A stretch of 64,000 nt of DNA from Planococcus shixiaomingii (GTDB lineage Bacteria; Bacillota; Bacilli; Bacillales_A; Planococcaceae), in NCBI RefSeq assembly GCF_030413615.1, contig NZ_CP129236.1:728001-792000 (forward strand). Direction: 5' to 3'. The notes under the pieces are model-generated. The model was not told the origin of the DNA. It searched no databases and saw only the letters and a program-made list of their open reading frames with translations. The position numbers and the translations under genes are program-made. Positions 51,466 through 59,493 of the stretch are shown here, piece by piece (within the stretch, counting starts at the first letter, position 1; each line of letters opens with the position of its first letter).

Positions 51466-51565
51466 GCTATCGTTATACCATTATGCTTGTGGAATCTCAT
51501 TACTTATCACGTGCAAAATTGCCGCATGCCTAGATCTTGCCCTAAAAAATCGGGAGGTAATGAAC

Positions 51566-52042
51566 GTGGTACATCAAATGAGTAACGCTTTTTCATTTGC
51601 GCATGGAGAAGGCGACGCTTACTGGTTTAACGGTACTTTGATGGAAGTAAAAGCAACCGGTAATGAAACAAATGGCGCTTTCAGCCTGCTTGAAGGACTG
51701 CTTCCATCGGGATATGAAACGCCATTGTACGCCAAAACCAATGAAGAGGACATGTTTTATGTGCTGGAAGGCGAAATAACATTCACCGTTGGGGAAAAAA
51801 TGATTAAAGGAATACCAGGAACTTTTGTTTATGTGCCGCGCCACATTAAACATAAGTTCAAAGTTGAAGGGTCTACACCCGCGAAAGCGCTATTCATGTT
51901 TACGCCTGCTGGAGTGGAACAGTTTTTCATTGAAATGAGTGTGCCAGCTGACAAATATGAATTGCCATCAGAGCCCATGGAGTTGGATATGGAGAAATTT
52001 GCAGCAGCTGGACAGAAATACGGTATCGAAAATTTAGGGTAA
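51566..52042 (+). CDS. Cupin-domain protein, copy 2 (158 aa)
   Basis: GTG 51566 lies 8 bases after GGAGG; an ATG at 51560 is too close to it. It matches copy 1 across its length (AYWF..LMEVKATGNET, VLEGE...VGEKM). In motif 1, copy 1 has LHLHRNEEE where this protein has LYAKTNEED, so both His ligands are missing, while motif 2 keeps its His (RHIKHKFKV). It is probably impaired in metal binding and may be a non-catalytic partner or diverging duplicate. Confidence 0.85.
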   Translation: MVHQMSNAFSFAHGEGDAYWFNGTLMEVKATGNETNGAFSLLEGLLPSGYETPLYAKTNEEDMFYVLEGEITFTVGEKMIKGIPGTFVYVPRHIKHKFKVEGSTPAKALFMFTPAGVEQFFIEMSVPADKYELPSEPMELDMEKFAAAGQKYGIENLG

Positions 52043-52121
52043 ATTAGAGCAATGCGGCTAATTCTGCACGAAAAAAATTGGACTTTGAGAATTAGATAGG
52101 ATGTTTAGAAGGATAAGCGAA

Positions 52122-52166
52122 AACACCTGTTTCAGAAGTTTGAATTCTGAAGCAGGTGCTTTTTTA
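52122..52166 (+). terminator. Rho-independent terminator of the cupin pair
   Basis: CACCTGTTTCAGAA (52124-52137) pairs with TTCTGAAGCAGGTG (52145-52158) with one mismatch, followed by CTTTTTT. Confidence 0.85.
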
Positions 52167-52324
52167 ATTAGTGGTCATAATTAGACTGCCCATCAATTGG
52201 AAAAAAATGAAGGATTGCTCGCCCCCATTGCAGAATAATATAATCTCAAAGCAATCGTCGCTTGCATAGTCATATGAAATGACACAAGAGAATCGAAAGC
52301 GGACTTAGAGAAAGAAGGCTTGGA

Positions 52325-52927
52325 ATGAGAGGATTTATCTTATATGCGGGGATCGTGTTAGGCAATTTTGGATTGATAAAATTGTCGGAGCGCTGGTATG
52401 GGGCGGCTTGGTTTACGGAGTGGTTATTCGGTTTGTTGACCGTTGGGCTATTCGCCTTGTTTTTGAAGGGATGGAAGCATATTAATGCCAGCAGTGGCGG
52501 GCTCGTCTTTGTAACAGCCCTATCTATGCTAGCGATCGATTCTATCTTTTTTGTGCAGGATTTGCCAGCTATCATCTGCAGTTTCTTGTTAGGGTTACTG
52601 CTCATTCCGATTTACACAAATCACCGTGACGGAGCATTAACAGCCGGAGGGTTTGTGCTAGCCAATATTTTAATCAACATAGAAACGGAAAGCAGCGTAA
52701 CGGTATGGCTGATTTTAGGGATGACCGGAATTGGCGCTTTGATCGGCTCGCGCTTCCGCTTTCCATTGTTGAAGCGCTGCTTTACAGTACTCTTTTTACT
52801 GGCGGCTATTCTGTTGCTGCTCATCAATTTTTTCGAGGAAGCTTATTTTATCGTTCTAGTATTGGTGGTATTCATCTTGTTAGTCGTTATCGGATCATAC
52901 AAGTTTTCGAGACCTTCTGTTTCATGA
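52325..52927 (+). CDS. Multi-pass membrane protein, 200 aa
   Basis: Not recognised. About seven hydrophobic helices with very short loops (GFILYAGIVLGNFGLIKL; WLFGLLTVGLFALFLKGW; AIICSFLLGLLLIPIY; LFLLAAILLLLINFF; FIVLVLVVFILLVVIG). GAAAGAAGG precedes the ATG. No catalytic or transport signature. It may share a transcript with the small frame at 52971. Confidence 0.68.
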   Translation: MRGFILYAGIVLGNFGLIKLSERWYGAAWFTEWLFGLLTVGLFALFLKGWKHINASSGGLVFVTALSMLAIDSIFFVQDLPAIICSFLLGLLLIPIYTNHRDGALTAGGFVLANILINIETESSVTVWLILGMTGIGALIGSRFRFPLLKRCFTVLFLLAAILLLLINFFEEAYFIVLVLVVFILLVVIGSYKFSRPSVS

Positions 52928-52970
52928 AATTTTTGAACTGCCATCTTTGAAAGAATGGGAGGGAAGAGTT

Positions 52971-53054
52971 ATGAAGGCATATGCTCGAGAAAATATATTA
53001 AAGCAACTCCTGGATAGGACGTTGATCGGCTACCATGTTAACAAAAGCCCGTAA
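52971..53054 (+). CDS. Candidate 27-aa small protein
   Basis: ATG 52971 with GGGAGGGAAG at a good distance. The product is MKAYARENILKQLLDRTLIG followed by YHVNKSP. A strong terminator overlaps the stop codon, which favours a real 3' end. The peptide is amphipathic in its first 18 residues. It could also be the remaining start of a larger lost gene. It is 43 bases after the 200-aa membrane-protein gene. Confidence 0.4.
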   Translation: MKAYARENILKQLLDRTLIGYHVNKSP

Positions 53055-53090
53055 AGAAAAAGCAATGTTTTTTCTTTACGGGCTTTTTTA
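53043..53090 (+). terminator. Rho-independent terminator
   Basis: AAAAGCCCGTAAAGAAAAA pairs with TTTTTCTTTACGGGCTTTT, then more T. It overlaps the stop of the 27-aa frame. Confidence 0.9.
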
Positions 53091-53142
53091 CATTTCTCTA
53101 AAACTAACTGGATAGGAGCTGTTCGCTATGGAGAATAGCCTT

Positions 53143-53277
53143 TTATAGAGAGTGATGTCGATTCAATTCGACCGAATCAAAACTTCCAATAATTTCTTCA
53201 TGAAGTTTTTTCGTTTCTACATGAACTTTTAAGGTTTCTACATGAATTATTTGTACTTCTACATGAGCTTTGCGCAA
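53143..53277 (-). CDS. Doubtful 44-aa frame with heptad repeats
   Basis: TTG at 53277 to TAA at 53143 encodes RKAHVEVQIIHVETLKVHVE followed by TKKLHEEIIGSFDSVELNRH. The HVE(T/V) motif recurs every 7 residues, a direct result of the 21-bp DNA repeat. The ribosome binding site is weak and there is no ATG in this frame. Coding status is uncertain. Confidence 0.25.
   Translation of the reverse strand: MRKAHVEVQIIHVETLKVHVETKKLHEEIIGSFDSVELNRHHSL
53194..53268. repeat. 21-bp direct repeat, four units
   Basis: TTCT(A/T)CATGA(A/G) starts at 53194, 53215, 53236 and 53257, exactly 21 bases apart, with variable 10-base remainders. The period keeps any reading frame. The repeat is too short and its spacers too variable for a CRISPR array. 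Confidence 0.75.
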
Positions 53278-53399
53278 TCCCTGTCATACTTTTCCACTTA
53301 AAATTGATATTCAGTTTATATTCGTCCGCTATGATGGATTGCGTATTATTTTAGGCAGGAACGCATGCCAGCCCGAAAAAGCGTTCGCCGGAATGGCCA

Positions 53400-54287
53400 T
53401 CAGCCGCGATTCTCATTAAAAACATCCTCCAGGGTATAAGCGATCTGAATTTTTTTTGGATTGAAATATATTTTATGATCGAATATGCCGTTGCCGCCTA
53501 TAAAGAATTGGGTAGACGGATTTCGTTCTGCAATGTCTTCTAATTGTTCGAATAGATGGGGATTATGTGTGAACGGTGTTGCCGTCGTTGCGGACAGGAT
53601 GAGTTTCTGCGGTTCTAACCGCTGGACTAAGTCCTCAATGGATGACAGCTTCGGTGATGGCCCCGCTGCAATCGTTTGCCAGCCGTGCATCATCGCCTGC
53701 AGCAAAACGATGTGCAAAGGGATTTCGTGCATTTCATGAGGCAAACAGCATCCGAGCATGAGTGGGGCTTCTTCCACCAAATCAAAGTTGCGGCGGATTT
53801 GCACCAAAAAATCACGGATGGCTAGACTTGTTATGGTCTCTTGGCTTTCATCCCACTTCCCGCTCGCCCATAAATCCCCGATTTCCCGCATCAAGGGCTG
53901 AATCGTGGTGCTTAAAAATTTCTCCAAGCCATGGCGGTGAAGTGCTTGCTTCAATAAGAGCAATAACCCTGCTTCATCATACATAGAGCCTTTCTCTAAA
54001 AGAGCCAGTACATCTTCGCTTACAGGCATTTTAGGAACAGGCTCTGGCGTTTGATGCGAACGGAATAAGTGCAGCGCTTCTTTCATTGAATGGCCTTGAT
54101 CTCGCAATCTGCAGATTTTCATCAATGTTGCTACGTCTTCACAAGTGTATAACCTGTAGCCATTCATATGCCGTTTTGGGCAGATCAGTCCATATCGCTC
54201 TTCCCATTTCCGGATAACTTGCGGAGATAAACCAGTCAGTTGGGACACTTCTTTTACAAGAAGACCATGTTCTTGGTTTTTTTTCAT
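53400..54287 (-). CDS. MerR-family regulator with cobalamin-binding-like domain (LitR/CarH type)
   Basis: 295 aa. An N-terminal MerR HTH (residues 9-75: VKEVSQLTGLSPQVIRKWEE, RYGL) is followed by a helical domain and a B12-binding-like Rossmann domain. In CarH numbering the helical cap motif is W-x9-E-H; here W140 and E150 are kept but the next residue is T151. The lower-axial-ligand motif E-x-H-x-x-G appears as E185-M-H187-E-I-P190, so the key His is kept and Gly is Pro. It is divergent from the crt genes, as expected for a light- or B12-responsive repressor of carotenoid synthesis. Confidence 0.85.
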   Translation of the reverse strand: MKKNQEHGLLVKEVSQLTGLSPQVIRKWEERYGLICPKRHMNGYRLYTCEDVATLMKICRLRDQGHSMKEALHLFRSHQTPEPVPKMPVSEDVLALLEKGSMYDEAGLLLLLKQALHRHGLEKFLSTTIQPLMREIGDLWASGKWDESQETITSLAIRDFLVQIRRNFDLVEEAPLMLGCCLPHEMHEIPLHIVLLQAMMHGWQTIAAGPSPKLSSIEDLVQRLEPQKLILSATTATPFTHNPHLFEQLEDIAERNPSTQFFIGGNGIFDHKIYFNPKKIQIAYTLEDVFNENRG

Positions 54288-54340
54288 TGTGCCGGGCCTC
54301 TTTCCTCGAAGAAATCCTAGTATTTCTTATTAACTTACCT

Positions 54341-54371
54341 TATACTAACGTTATATAAACATTATACAAAA
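54341..54371. promoter_or_regulatory. Candidate operator between the MerR gene and crtN
   Basis: TATACTAACGTTATATA is a near-perfect palindrome (one extra base) centred on AACGTT, with TATAC / TTATAC repeated at 54341 and 54362. It lies in the 227-base divergent spacer, 54 bases from the MerR start. Assignment to the regulator is inferred. Confidence 0.4.
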
Positions 54372-54514
54372 ATTAAACAGGTAAAGTTTAAAAACTAATG
54401 TGCGGGGAATAAGAGGGACTAATACATTGTAATTTTATGGTTGGCTGTAAAATGTTTCGATCAAACCTTGTACAGTGAAGCGTCAGACTAAATAGGAGAA
54501 TCGAGGAGATTCAA

Positions 54515-56035
54515 GTGAAAAAGAAAGTTAGTGTCATCGGAGCGGGCGTGGCTGGTCTTGCAAGCGCTTGCCGGTTGCAGTGTGCTGGATACGAAGTCAC
54601 GTTATATGAAAAAGAGTCTATGGCTGGCGGGAAGATGCATCGAATCCAACAAGACGGTTACCAGTTTGACTTAGGTCCGACCATTGTCATGATGCCGGAA
54701 CTTTATCGTGAAGTATTTGAAATGTGCGGCGTCGACCCAGATGATTATATACCGATGCAGCGTCTGGATCCGATGTACAGCGTATTTTTTGAAGGCGAGA
54801 GAGACAAACATTACGAAATCAGTTCAGATTTGATCAAGCTGACAAAAACGCTTGAACAATTCGGAGAAGAAGATACGCAAGGTTTTTTCAAATATATACA
54901 AGAGATCTACAGCCGGTTCGTAGTCGCAAAAGAACATTTTCTTCAAAAGCCTTTCCGCAAACCATCCGATTTTTATAACTTGTCGGTGCTGCGCCAAGGA
55001 CTGAAGCTAAAGACGTTCGACAATGCCGATACGTTCATCAGCAAATACATTAAAAACGAACGCTTGAAGCAAATGATCAGCTTCCAAACCTTATACATTG
55101 GTGTTTCTCCTTATAGCGGCCCATCTCTATATACAATGATTCCGATGATCGAATTCCTGTATGGCGTATGGTTTATTAAAGGAGGAATGTATACGTTAGC
55201 ACAATCTCTTGAACGCTTATTCCTGGAACAAGGCGGTACCGTTCATTACAACTCTCCAGTGGACGAAATAGTTATCGAAGGCGGCAAAGCGATAGGCATC
55301 CAAGTGAACGGCGAATTCATCGCGTCAGACTTTGTGATGTGCAATGCCGATTTCCCTTATGCGATGAAAAATCTGGTTGCAGAACCAAAGGCAAAAGGAA
55401 AATACACCGATAAGAAAATTGACAACATGAAATACTCGTGTTCGTGCTTCTTGATGTACCTCGGAATGGACAAAAAGTACGAGGAAGTGCCGAACGCCCA
55501 CAACTTTATCTTCAATGAAGAGCTGGAACGGAACTTGAATGATATCTTTTCAGGAAAGCGTCTCGACACAGCCTCATTCTATGTCTACATCGGTTCGAAG
55601 CTGGATCCGAGCCTGGCGCCTGAAGGAAAAGACGGATTGTATGTGCTCGTGCCGGTTTCCGATAAATCGGTTTCCCAATACGAATGGAATGATGAAACAA
55701 TCAAGCATTACCGCAACAATATTTTAAATGCTTTGGAGAAAATTAAAGGGTTTGAGAACGTCAAGCAAGAAATTGTATCTGAATCTTATATGACGCCACC
55801 GGACTTTGAGCGACGCTTTAATGCCTATAACGGAGCTACTTTCGGTCTCCAGCCAACACTTGCACAAAGCAATCATATGCGCCCTCAAAGTAAAGCGACT
55901 CATTGTGAAAACCTTTACTTCACAGGAAGCAGTACACACCCGGGTGCTGGTGTTCCAATTGTCTTGTTGTCCGCCCGAATCGCTACGGAAGAGCTTTTGC
56001 ATGATGACAAAGGAATTCTATTCCACACCCGCTGA
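54515..56035 (+). CDS. crtN: 4,4'-diapophytoene desaturase (CrtN)
   Basis: 506-aa FAD-dependent desaturase that converts colourless 4,4'-diapophytoene to yellow diapo-carotenes. The N-terminal dinucleotide motif VIGAGVAGLASACRL and YEKESMAGGKM are followed by FDLGPTIVMMPELY; the C-terminal carotenoid-oxidoreductase signature is YFTGSSTHPGAGVPIVLLSA. Size and motifs suit C30 CrtN. GAGGAG precedes the GTG-AAA-AAG start. It is the first gene of the crt operon and is followed 14 bases later by crtM, giving the two steps to coloured C30 carotenoid. Confidence 0.93.
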   Translation: MKKKVSVIGAGVAGLASACRLQCAGYEVTLYEKESMAGGKMHRIQQDGYQFDLGPTIVMMPELYREVFEMCGVDPDDYIPMQRLDPMYSVFFEGERDKHYEISSDLIKLTKTLEQFGEEDTQGFFKYIQEIYSRFVVAKEHFLQKPFRKPSDFYNLSVLRQGLKLKTFDNADTFISKYIKNERLKQMISFQTLYIGVSPYSGPSLYTMIPMIEFLYGVWFIKGGMYTLAQSLERLFLEQGGTVHYNSPVDEIVIEGGKAIGIQVNGEFIASDFVMCNADFPYAMKNLVAEPKAKGKYTDKKIDNMKYSCSCFLMYLGMDKKYEEVPNAHNFIFNEELERNLNDIFSGKRLDTASFYVYIGSKLDPSLAPEGKDGLYVLVPVSDKSVSQYEWNDETIKHYRNNILNALEKIKGFENVKQEIVSESYMTPPDFERRFNAYNGATFGLQPTLAQSNHMRPQSKATHCENLYFTGSSTHPGAGVPIVLLSARIATEELLHDDKGILFHTR

Positions 56036-56049
56036 AAGGGGAGCTTTCT

Positions 56050-56907
56050 ATGACTGCTCACATGTCTGACTTAGACGACTTTGCGTTTTGTGAACAAATC
56101 ATCAAACGCTATTCAAAAAGTTTTTACTACGCATTTTCAAAACTTCCCGATGAAAAAGCACGAGCTGTTTATGCCTTGTATGCCTTTTGCCGGACAGCAG
56201 ATGATAGTGTTGACGAAAACCTTGGAAGTGCCGCTCAGCTGACGGCGTTGGACAAATTGAAGGATGAACTCGATCGTTTTGCCCAAAAACAAGAAATCGA
56301 CCACCCTTTGTGGCGCGCTTTGCGTGTTGTCTTTAACACTTACGATATGGACCTCGAGCCGTTTTATGACCAAATCAAAGGGCAGCGAATGGACATCTCT
56401 TTTTCCGCTCCTAAAACGCTTGAGGATGTTGAAACGTACAGCTATTACGTTGCCGGTTCGGTGGGACGCATGCTGTTGCCAATCATCGCTTCAAATTCGA
56501 AAGTGGATTGCACGGACTCAGCTGTCAGTTTAGGTGTCGCGATGCAGCTGACGAATATTTTGCGGGACGTCGGGGAAGATTACCGCGGGAAGGGAAGAGT
56601 TTATCTTCCATTAGAAGAACTGCAAAGAGCCGACTATGGCATTGAGCAATTGGCCAATGCAGAGATCAACGATAGTTTTATAGAAGTTTGGGAAGGGATG
56701 GCTAAGCGGGCGGAAGAGTTGTATGACGAGTTTCTTGAATGCGTCTCAAACTTTGACCAAGACAGCCGCTTTCCCGTTCTGGTCTCTGCGCAGGTCTATC
56801 GCGGGATTTTAGGAAGTGTCCGCCAAAACAACTACGATTGCTTTGCCCGGAAAAACTATGTGACGAAACGGGAAATGGTTCGGATATTAAGTGAGTCAAT
56901 TGTATAG
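56050..56907 (+). CDS. crtM: 4,4'-diapophytoene (dehydrosqualene) synthase (CrtM)
   Basis: 285 aa; condenses two farnesyl diphosphates to 4,4'-diapophytoene. Both magnesium-binding DxxxD motifs are present: DDSVD (51-55) and DVGED (173-177, in QLTNILRDVGEDYRGKGRVY). The YSKSFYYAFSKLP N-terminus is typical of squalene/phytoene synthases, and linkage to CrtN points to the C30 route. AAAGGGGAG precedes the ATG. After the stop comes the composite R1-R2 repeat, before the next crt gene. Confidence 0.94.
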   Translation: MTAHMSDLDDFAFCEQIIKRYSKSFYYAFSKLPDEKARAVYALYAFCRTADDSVDENLGSAAQLTALDKLKDELDRFAQKQEIDHPLWRALRVVFNTYDMDLEPFYDQIKGQRMDISFSAPKTLEDVETYSYYVAGSVGRMLLPIIASNSKVDCTDSAVSLGVAMQLTNILRDVGEDYRGKGRVYLPLEELQRADYGIEQLANAEINDSFIEVWEGMAKRAEELYDEFLECVSNFDQDSRFPVLVSAQVYRGILGSVRQNNYDCFARKNYVTKREMVRILSESIV

Positions 56908-56931
56908 GTTGCACTAATAATTTTTCTTTTT

Positions 56932-57051
56932 GATATTCCGCAAAACAGCTGCGCTTTCCGCGGGCTTGCGCCGAACTAACTCGTGCTAACGCCCGAGTGG
57001 ATTTCGGCACTTCGCTGTCCCACAGGAGTCTCCGCTGTTTTGCTCCATATC
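56932..57051. repeat. R1 intergenic palindromic repeat, copy 2
   Basis: Same ends as copy 1: GATAT (56932) and GCAAAACAGC (56940) match GCTGTTTTGC (57034) and ATATC (57047). The flanks (GCGCTTTCC on the left, GTCCCAC.GGAGTCTCC on the right) are shared with copy 1, while the centre differs. It begins 25 bases after the crtM stop. Confidence 0.8.
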
Positions 57052-57105
57052 ATTTATAAAAAATGCAGGAAAATTTATGTTAACTTATTTGTTAGTAGTT
57101 TTTTT

Positions 57106-57194
57106 AGCGCCGGCGCGTCTGCGGGCTAGGCGAAACAAGAAGACGGATGTTTTTCCGGCTTCTTGTGGAAGCCAGGCCCAAAGCGTCCGAAGCG
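57106..57194 (+). repeat. R2 structured repeat, copy 2
   Basis: Starts AGCGCCGGCGCGTCT and ends CCCAAAGCGTCCGAAGCG. Hairpin arms CAAGAAGACGG (57136-57146) and CCGGCTTCTTG (57155-57165) keep the stem and the internal A-G mismatch seen in copies 1 and 3. It follows R1 by 54 bases, the same order and nearly the same spacing as at 386-640. Confidence 0.8.
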
Positions 57195-57268
57195 GTATGC
57201 AAAAAGTGAATTTCTTTTATTCAACTTATCTAAATGAAAATAACTTCGGAAAGAAGGACGGTACATGT

Positions 57269-58771
57269 ATGGCGAATCCTAACAAATCCGTACTCGTTAT
57301 TGGAGGAGGTCTCGGAGGTTTATCCGCCGCTATTTCTCTTGCGCAAAACGGGTACGCAGTTTCTTTATATGAGAAGAATGAACATGTAGGGGGAAAGCTG
57401 AACCGTCTGGAACAGGACGGCTTTGGCTTTGACCTTGGCCCGTCCATTTTAACGATGCCGCACGTTTTTGATAAGCTGTTCCGCGGCAGCGGGAAGCGCA
57501 TGGCTGATTATGTACCCATCAAGCGGCTGAATCGGGAGTGGCGTTCTTTCTTTCCGGATGGCACGGTGTTGGATTTGTACGGGGACCTTCGGATTATGGA
57601 ACGGGAGAATCCGTGGCTTACCCGCAAGGATATGAAAGAGTATTACGCATTTTTGAAGTATGCGAAACGGATTTACGATACGACGGAAGCGGGTTATTTT
57701 GAAAAGGGCCTTGATTCGACAAAAGAGGTGGTTGCTGAGCAAGGAGCTATTGCGTCGTTAAAAGGCTTTGATGTGTTTTCGACAGTGCACGGAGCAATTT
57801 CAAAACGCATCAGCAATCCTCATCTGCGCGACATGCTTTCGTATTTCGTTAAATACGTCGGTTCTTCTCCGTACAGCGCGCCTGCGGTTCTCAATATGAT
57901 GATTTACATGCAGCATGTCCAAGGCTGCTGGTACGTAGTAGGCGGGATGCATAAATTAGCGGAAGGCTTGACGAAACTTGCGAGGGAAGCGGGCGTTCAA
58001 ATCCATACCGGTCTCGGCGTCATGCACGTGCACACGGATAACAACAGGAAAATCACCGGAGTGGAACTTGAAGACGGCACTGTGAAGACAGCCGATTATT
58101 ACGTATCGAATATGGAAGTCATTCCGTTCTACAAAAAGATGGTGGCTGCGGATAAGAAGTTTGTGCGGAAACTGGAAAAGAAATTTGAACCGTCAAGTTC
58201 TGGCTTAGTGCTGCATCTCGGCGTGAAAAAGGAATATCCTTTCTTGAATCACCACAACTTCTTCTTTTCGGAGAATCTGCATGAACAGATGGAGAAAGTG
58301 TTCAAGAAACACGAGCTGCCGGACGATCCGACGATCTACGTCGTCAATACGAATAAAACCGATCCAACGCAGGCACCTCCGGGACACGAAAACTTAAAAA
58401 TCCTGCCGCATATTCCGTATATACAGGATAAGCCGTTTACACCAGCAGATTACGTGAAGTTTGAAGCGACCGTTCTCGAAAAGCTTGAACGCATGGGCTT
58501 GCACGGATTGCGGGATAACATTGTGACGCGTGACGTCTGGACGCCTCATGATATTGAGCGTACTTACGGATCGGACCGCGGAGCGATTTACGGAACCGTT
58601 TCCGATAAAAAGACCAACAAAGGCTTTAAGCACAAAAAACAGAGCGAACTGTACGACAATCTTTATTTTGTCGGGGGCACGGTAAATCCGGGCGGCGGCA
58701 TGCCGATGGTGACACTTAGCGGCCAACAAGTGAGCGATAAAATCGTGAAGCGCGAAGGGGCGCTGAAGTGA
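57269..58771 (+). CDS. crtP: CrtP/CrtNb-like diapocarotenoid oxidase (second CrtN paralogue)
   Basis: 500-aa FAD-dependent carotenoid oxidoreductase. ATG 57269 ([20 protein letters not shown]) has GAAGGA upstream; an open frame reaching 57077 only translates the R2 repeat. It has [18 protein letters not shown] and the C-terminal [20 protein letters not shown]. The GGGMP ending is characteristic of the CrtP/CrtNb branch, which oxidises the terminal methyl of 4,4'-diaponeurosporene to an aldehyde or acid; a desaturase role cannot be excluded. It leads into the CrtO-like acyltransferase gene 67 bases downstream. Confidence 0.88.
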   Translation: MANPNKSVLVIGGGLGGLSAAISLAQNGYAVSLYEKNEHVGGKLNRLEQDGFGFDLGPSILTMPHVFDKLFRGSGKRMADYVPIKRLNREWRSFFPDGTVLDLYGDLRIMERENPWLTRKDMKEYYAFLKYAKRIYDTTEAGYFEKGLDSTKEVVAEQGAIASLKGFDVFSTVHGAISKRISNPHLRDMLSYFVKYVGSSPYSAPAVLNMMIYMQHVQGCWYVVGGMHKLAEGLTKLAREAGVQIHTGLGVMHVHTDNNRKITGVELEDGTVKTADYYVSNMEVIPFYKKMVAADKKFVRKLEKKFEPSSSGLVLHLGVKKEYPFLNHHNFFFSENLHEQMEKVFKKHELPDDPTIYVVNTNKTDPTQAPPGHENLKILPHIPYIQDKPFTPADYVKFEATVLEKLERMGLHGLRDNIVTRDVWTPHDIERTYGSDRGAIYGTVSDKKTNKGFKHKKQSELYDNLYFVGGTVNPGGGMPMVTLSGQQVSDKIVKREGALK

Positions 58772-58838
58772 TAAAGAGAAACTTCATTTGGTGAGGCGCA
58801 ATATTTGAAACTAATGAGAGTGCCGGGGTGATTCGCAA

Positions 58839-59348
58839 ATGCCGTTAATTGAATTATCTCTTGGATGGCTTATATTGGCGGATGTCGTTGCGTGGGCGAT
58901 TTTTCATCTCGGCATTTCTTATTGTGTTTTTAAAATCCCTTCTCAATGGTTTATCTTCCAGAGCCGGCTGTTTCGCTCTTTCCACTTTGAGCGGAATGGG
59001 GAGTTGTGGCAGCAAATTTTCCGCATAAAAGGGTGGAAACAACGCCTGCCAGACGGAACCATGTTTTTTAAAAGTGCCTATAACAAGCAGTCGCTTCATG
59101 GGTTTGATAGCTCGTCTTTGGCTCGATTCGTCATTGAATCCAGAAGAGCCGAAATGACCCACTGGCTGTCGATAATTCCGGCCCCGCTGTTCTTATTGTG
59201 GAATCCAGCAGAGGCATTTTGGGCAAACGTAGCGTATGCGGTGTTGTTTAATATCCCGTTTATTTTGGCCCAGCGGTACAACCGTCCGCGCATAGAGCGT
59301 TTAATCATTCAAAAACAAAACAAGTCCCGGGCGATGTTATTTCGCTGA
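58839..59348 (+). CDS. crtO: CrtO-like glycosyl-diaponeurosporenoate acyltransferase
   Basis: 169-aa membrane protein with four helices (LGWLILADVVAWAIFHLGIS; IIPAPLFLLW; NVAYAVLFNIPFILAQRYNR). Matches the staphylococcal CrtO family, which acylates the sugar of glycosyl-4,4'-diaponeurosporenoate in the last step of staphyloxanthin synthesis. Conserved parts are RLFRSFHFERNGELWQQIF and WKQRLPDGTMFFKSAYNKQ. The glycosyltransferase (crtQ) and aldehyde dehydrogenase expected before this step are not in the window. A GTG in GTGCCGGGGTGATT precedes the ATG. Confidence 0.85.
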   Translation: MPLIELSLGWLILADVVAWAIFHLGISYCVFKIPSQWFIFQSRLFRSFHFERNGELWQQIFRIKGWKQRLPDGTMFFKSAYNKQSLHGFDSSSLARFVIESRRAEMTHWLSIIPAPLFLLWNPAEAFWANVAYAVLFNIPFILAQRYNRPRIERLIIQKQNKSRAMLFR

Positions 59349-59493
59349 GGGATTTTTTCGTTTCATCGTTTTGGCAGATGACCGGGAACACTAGAGTAAG
59401 AAGAATAAATTCCGGGTGAAGAGGGTATACAGTATGGGAGATTCATAATTAAGCATCACTTTGATCAATAAAATGAATGGAGTGAATGATAAC

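Noticed and set aside
53194..53268. CRISPR array
   Set aside because: Repeat unit is only about 11 conserved bases in a 21-base period, with no cas genes; a coding or simple tandem repeat fits better.
57077..57268. N-terminal extension of the CrtP-like gene
   Set aside because: The extension translates the R2 repeat; the ATG at 57269 starts exactly at the conserved FAD-binding region.
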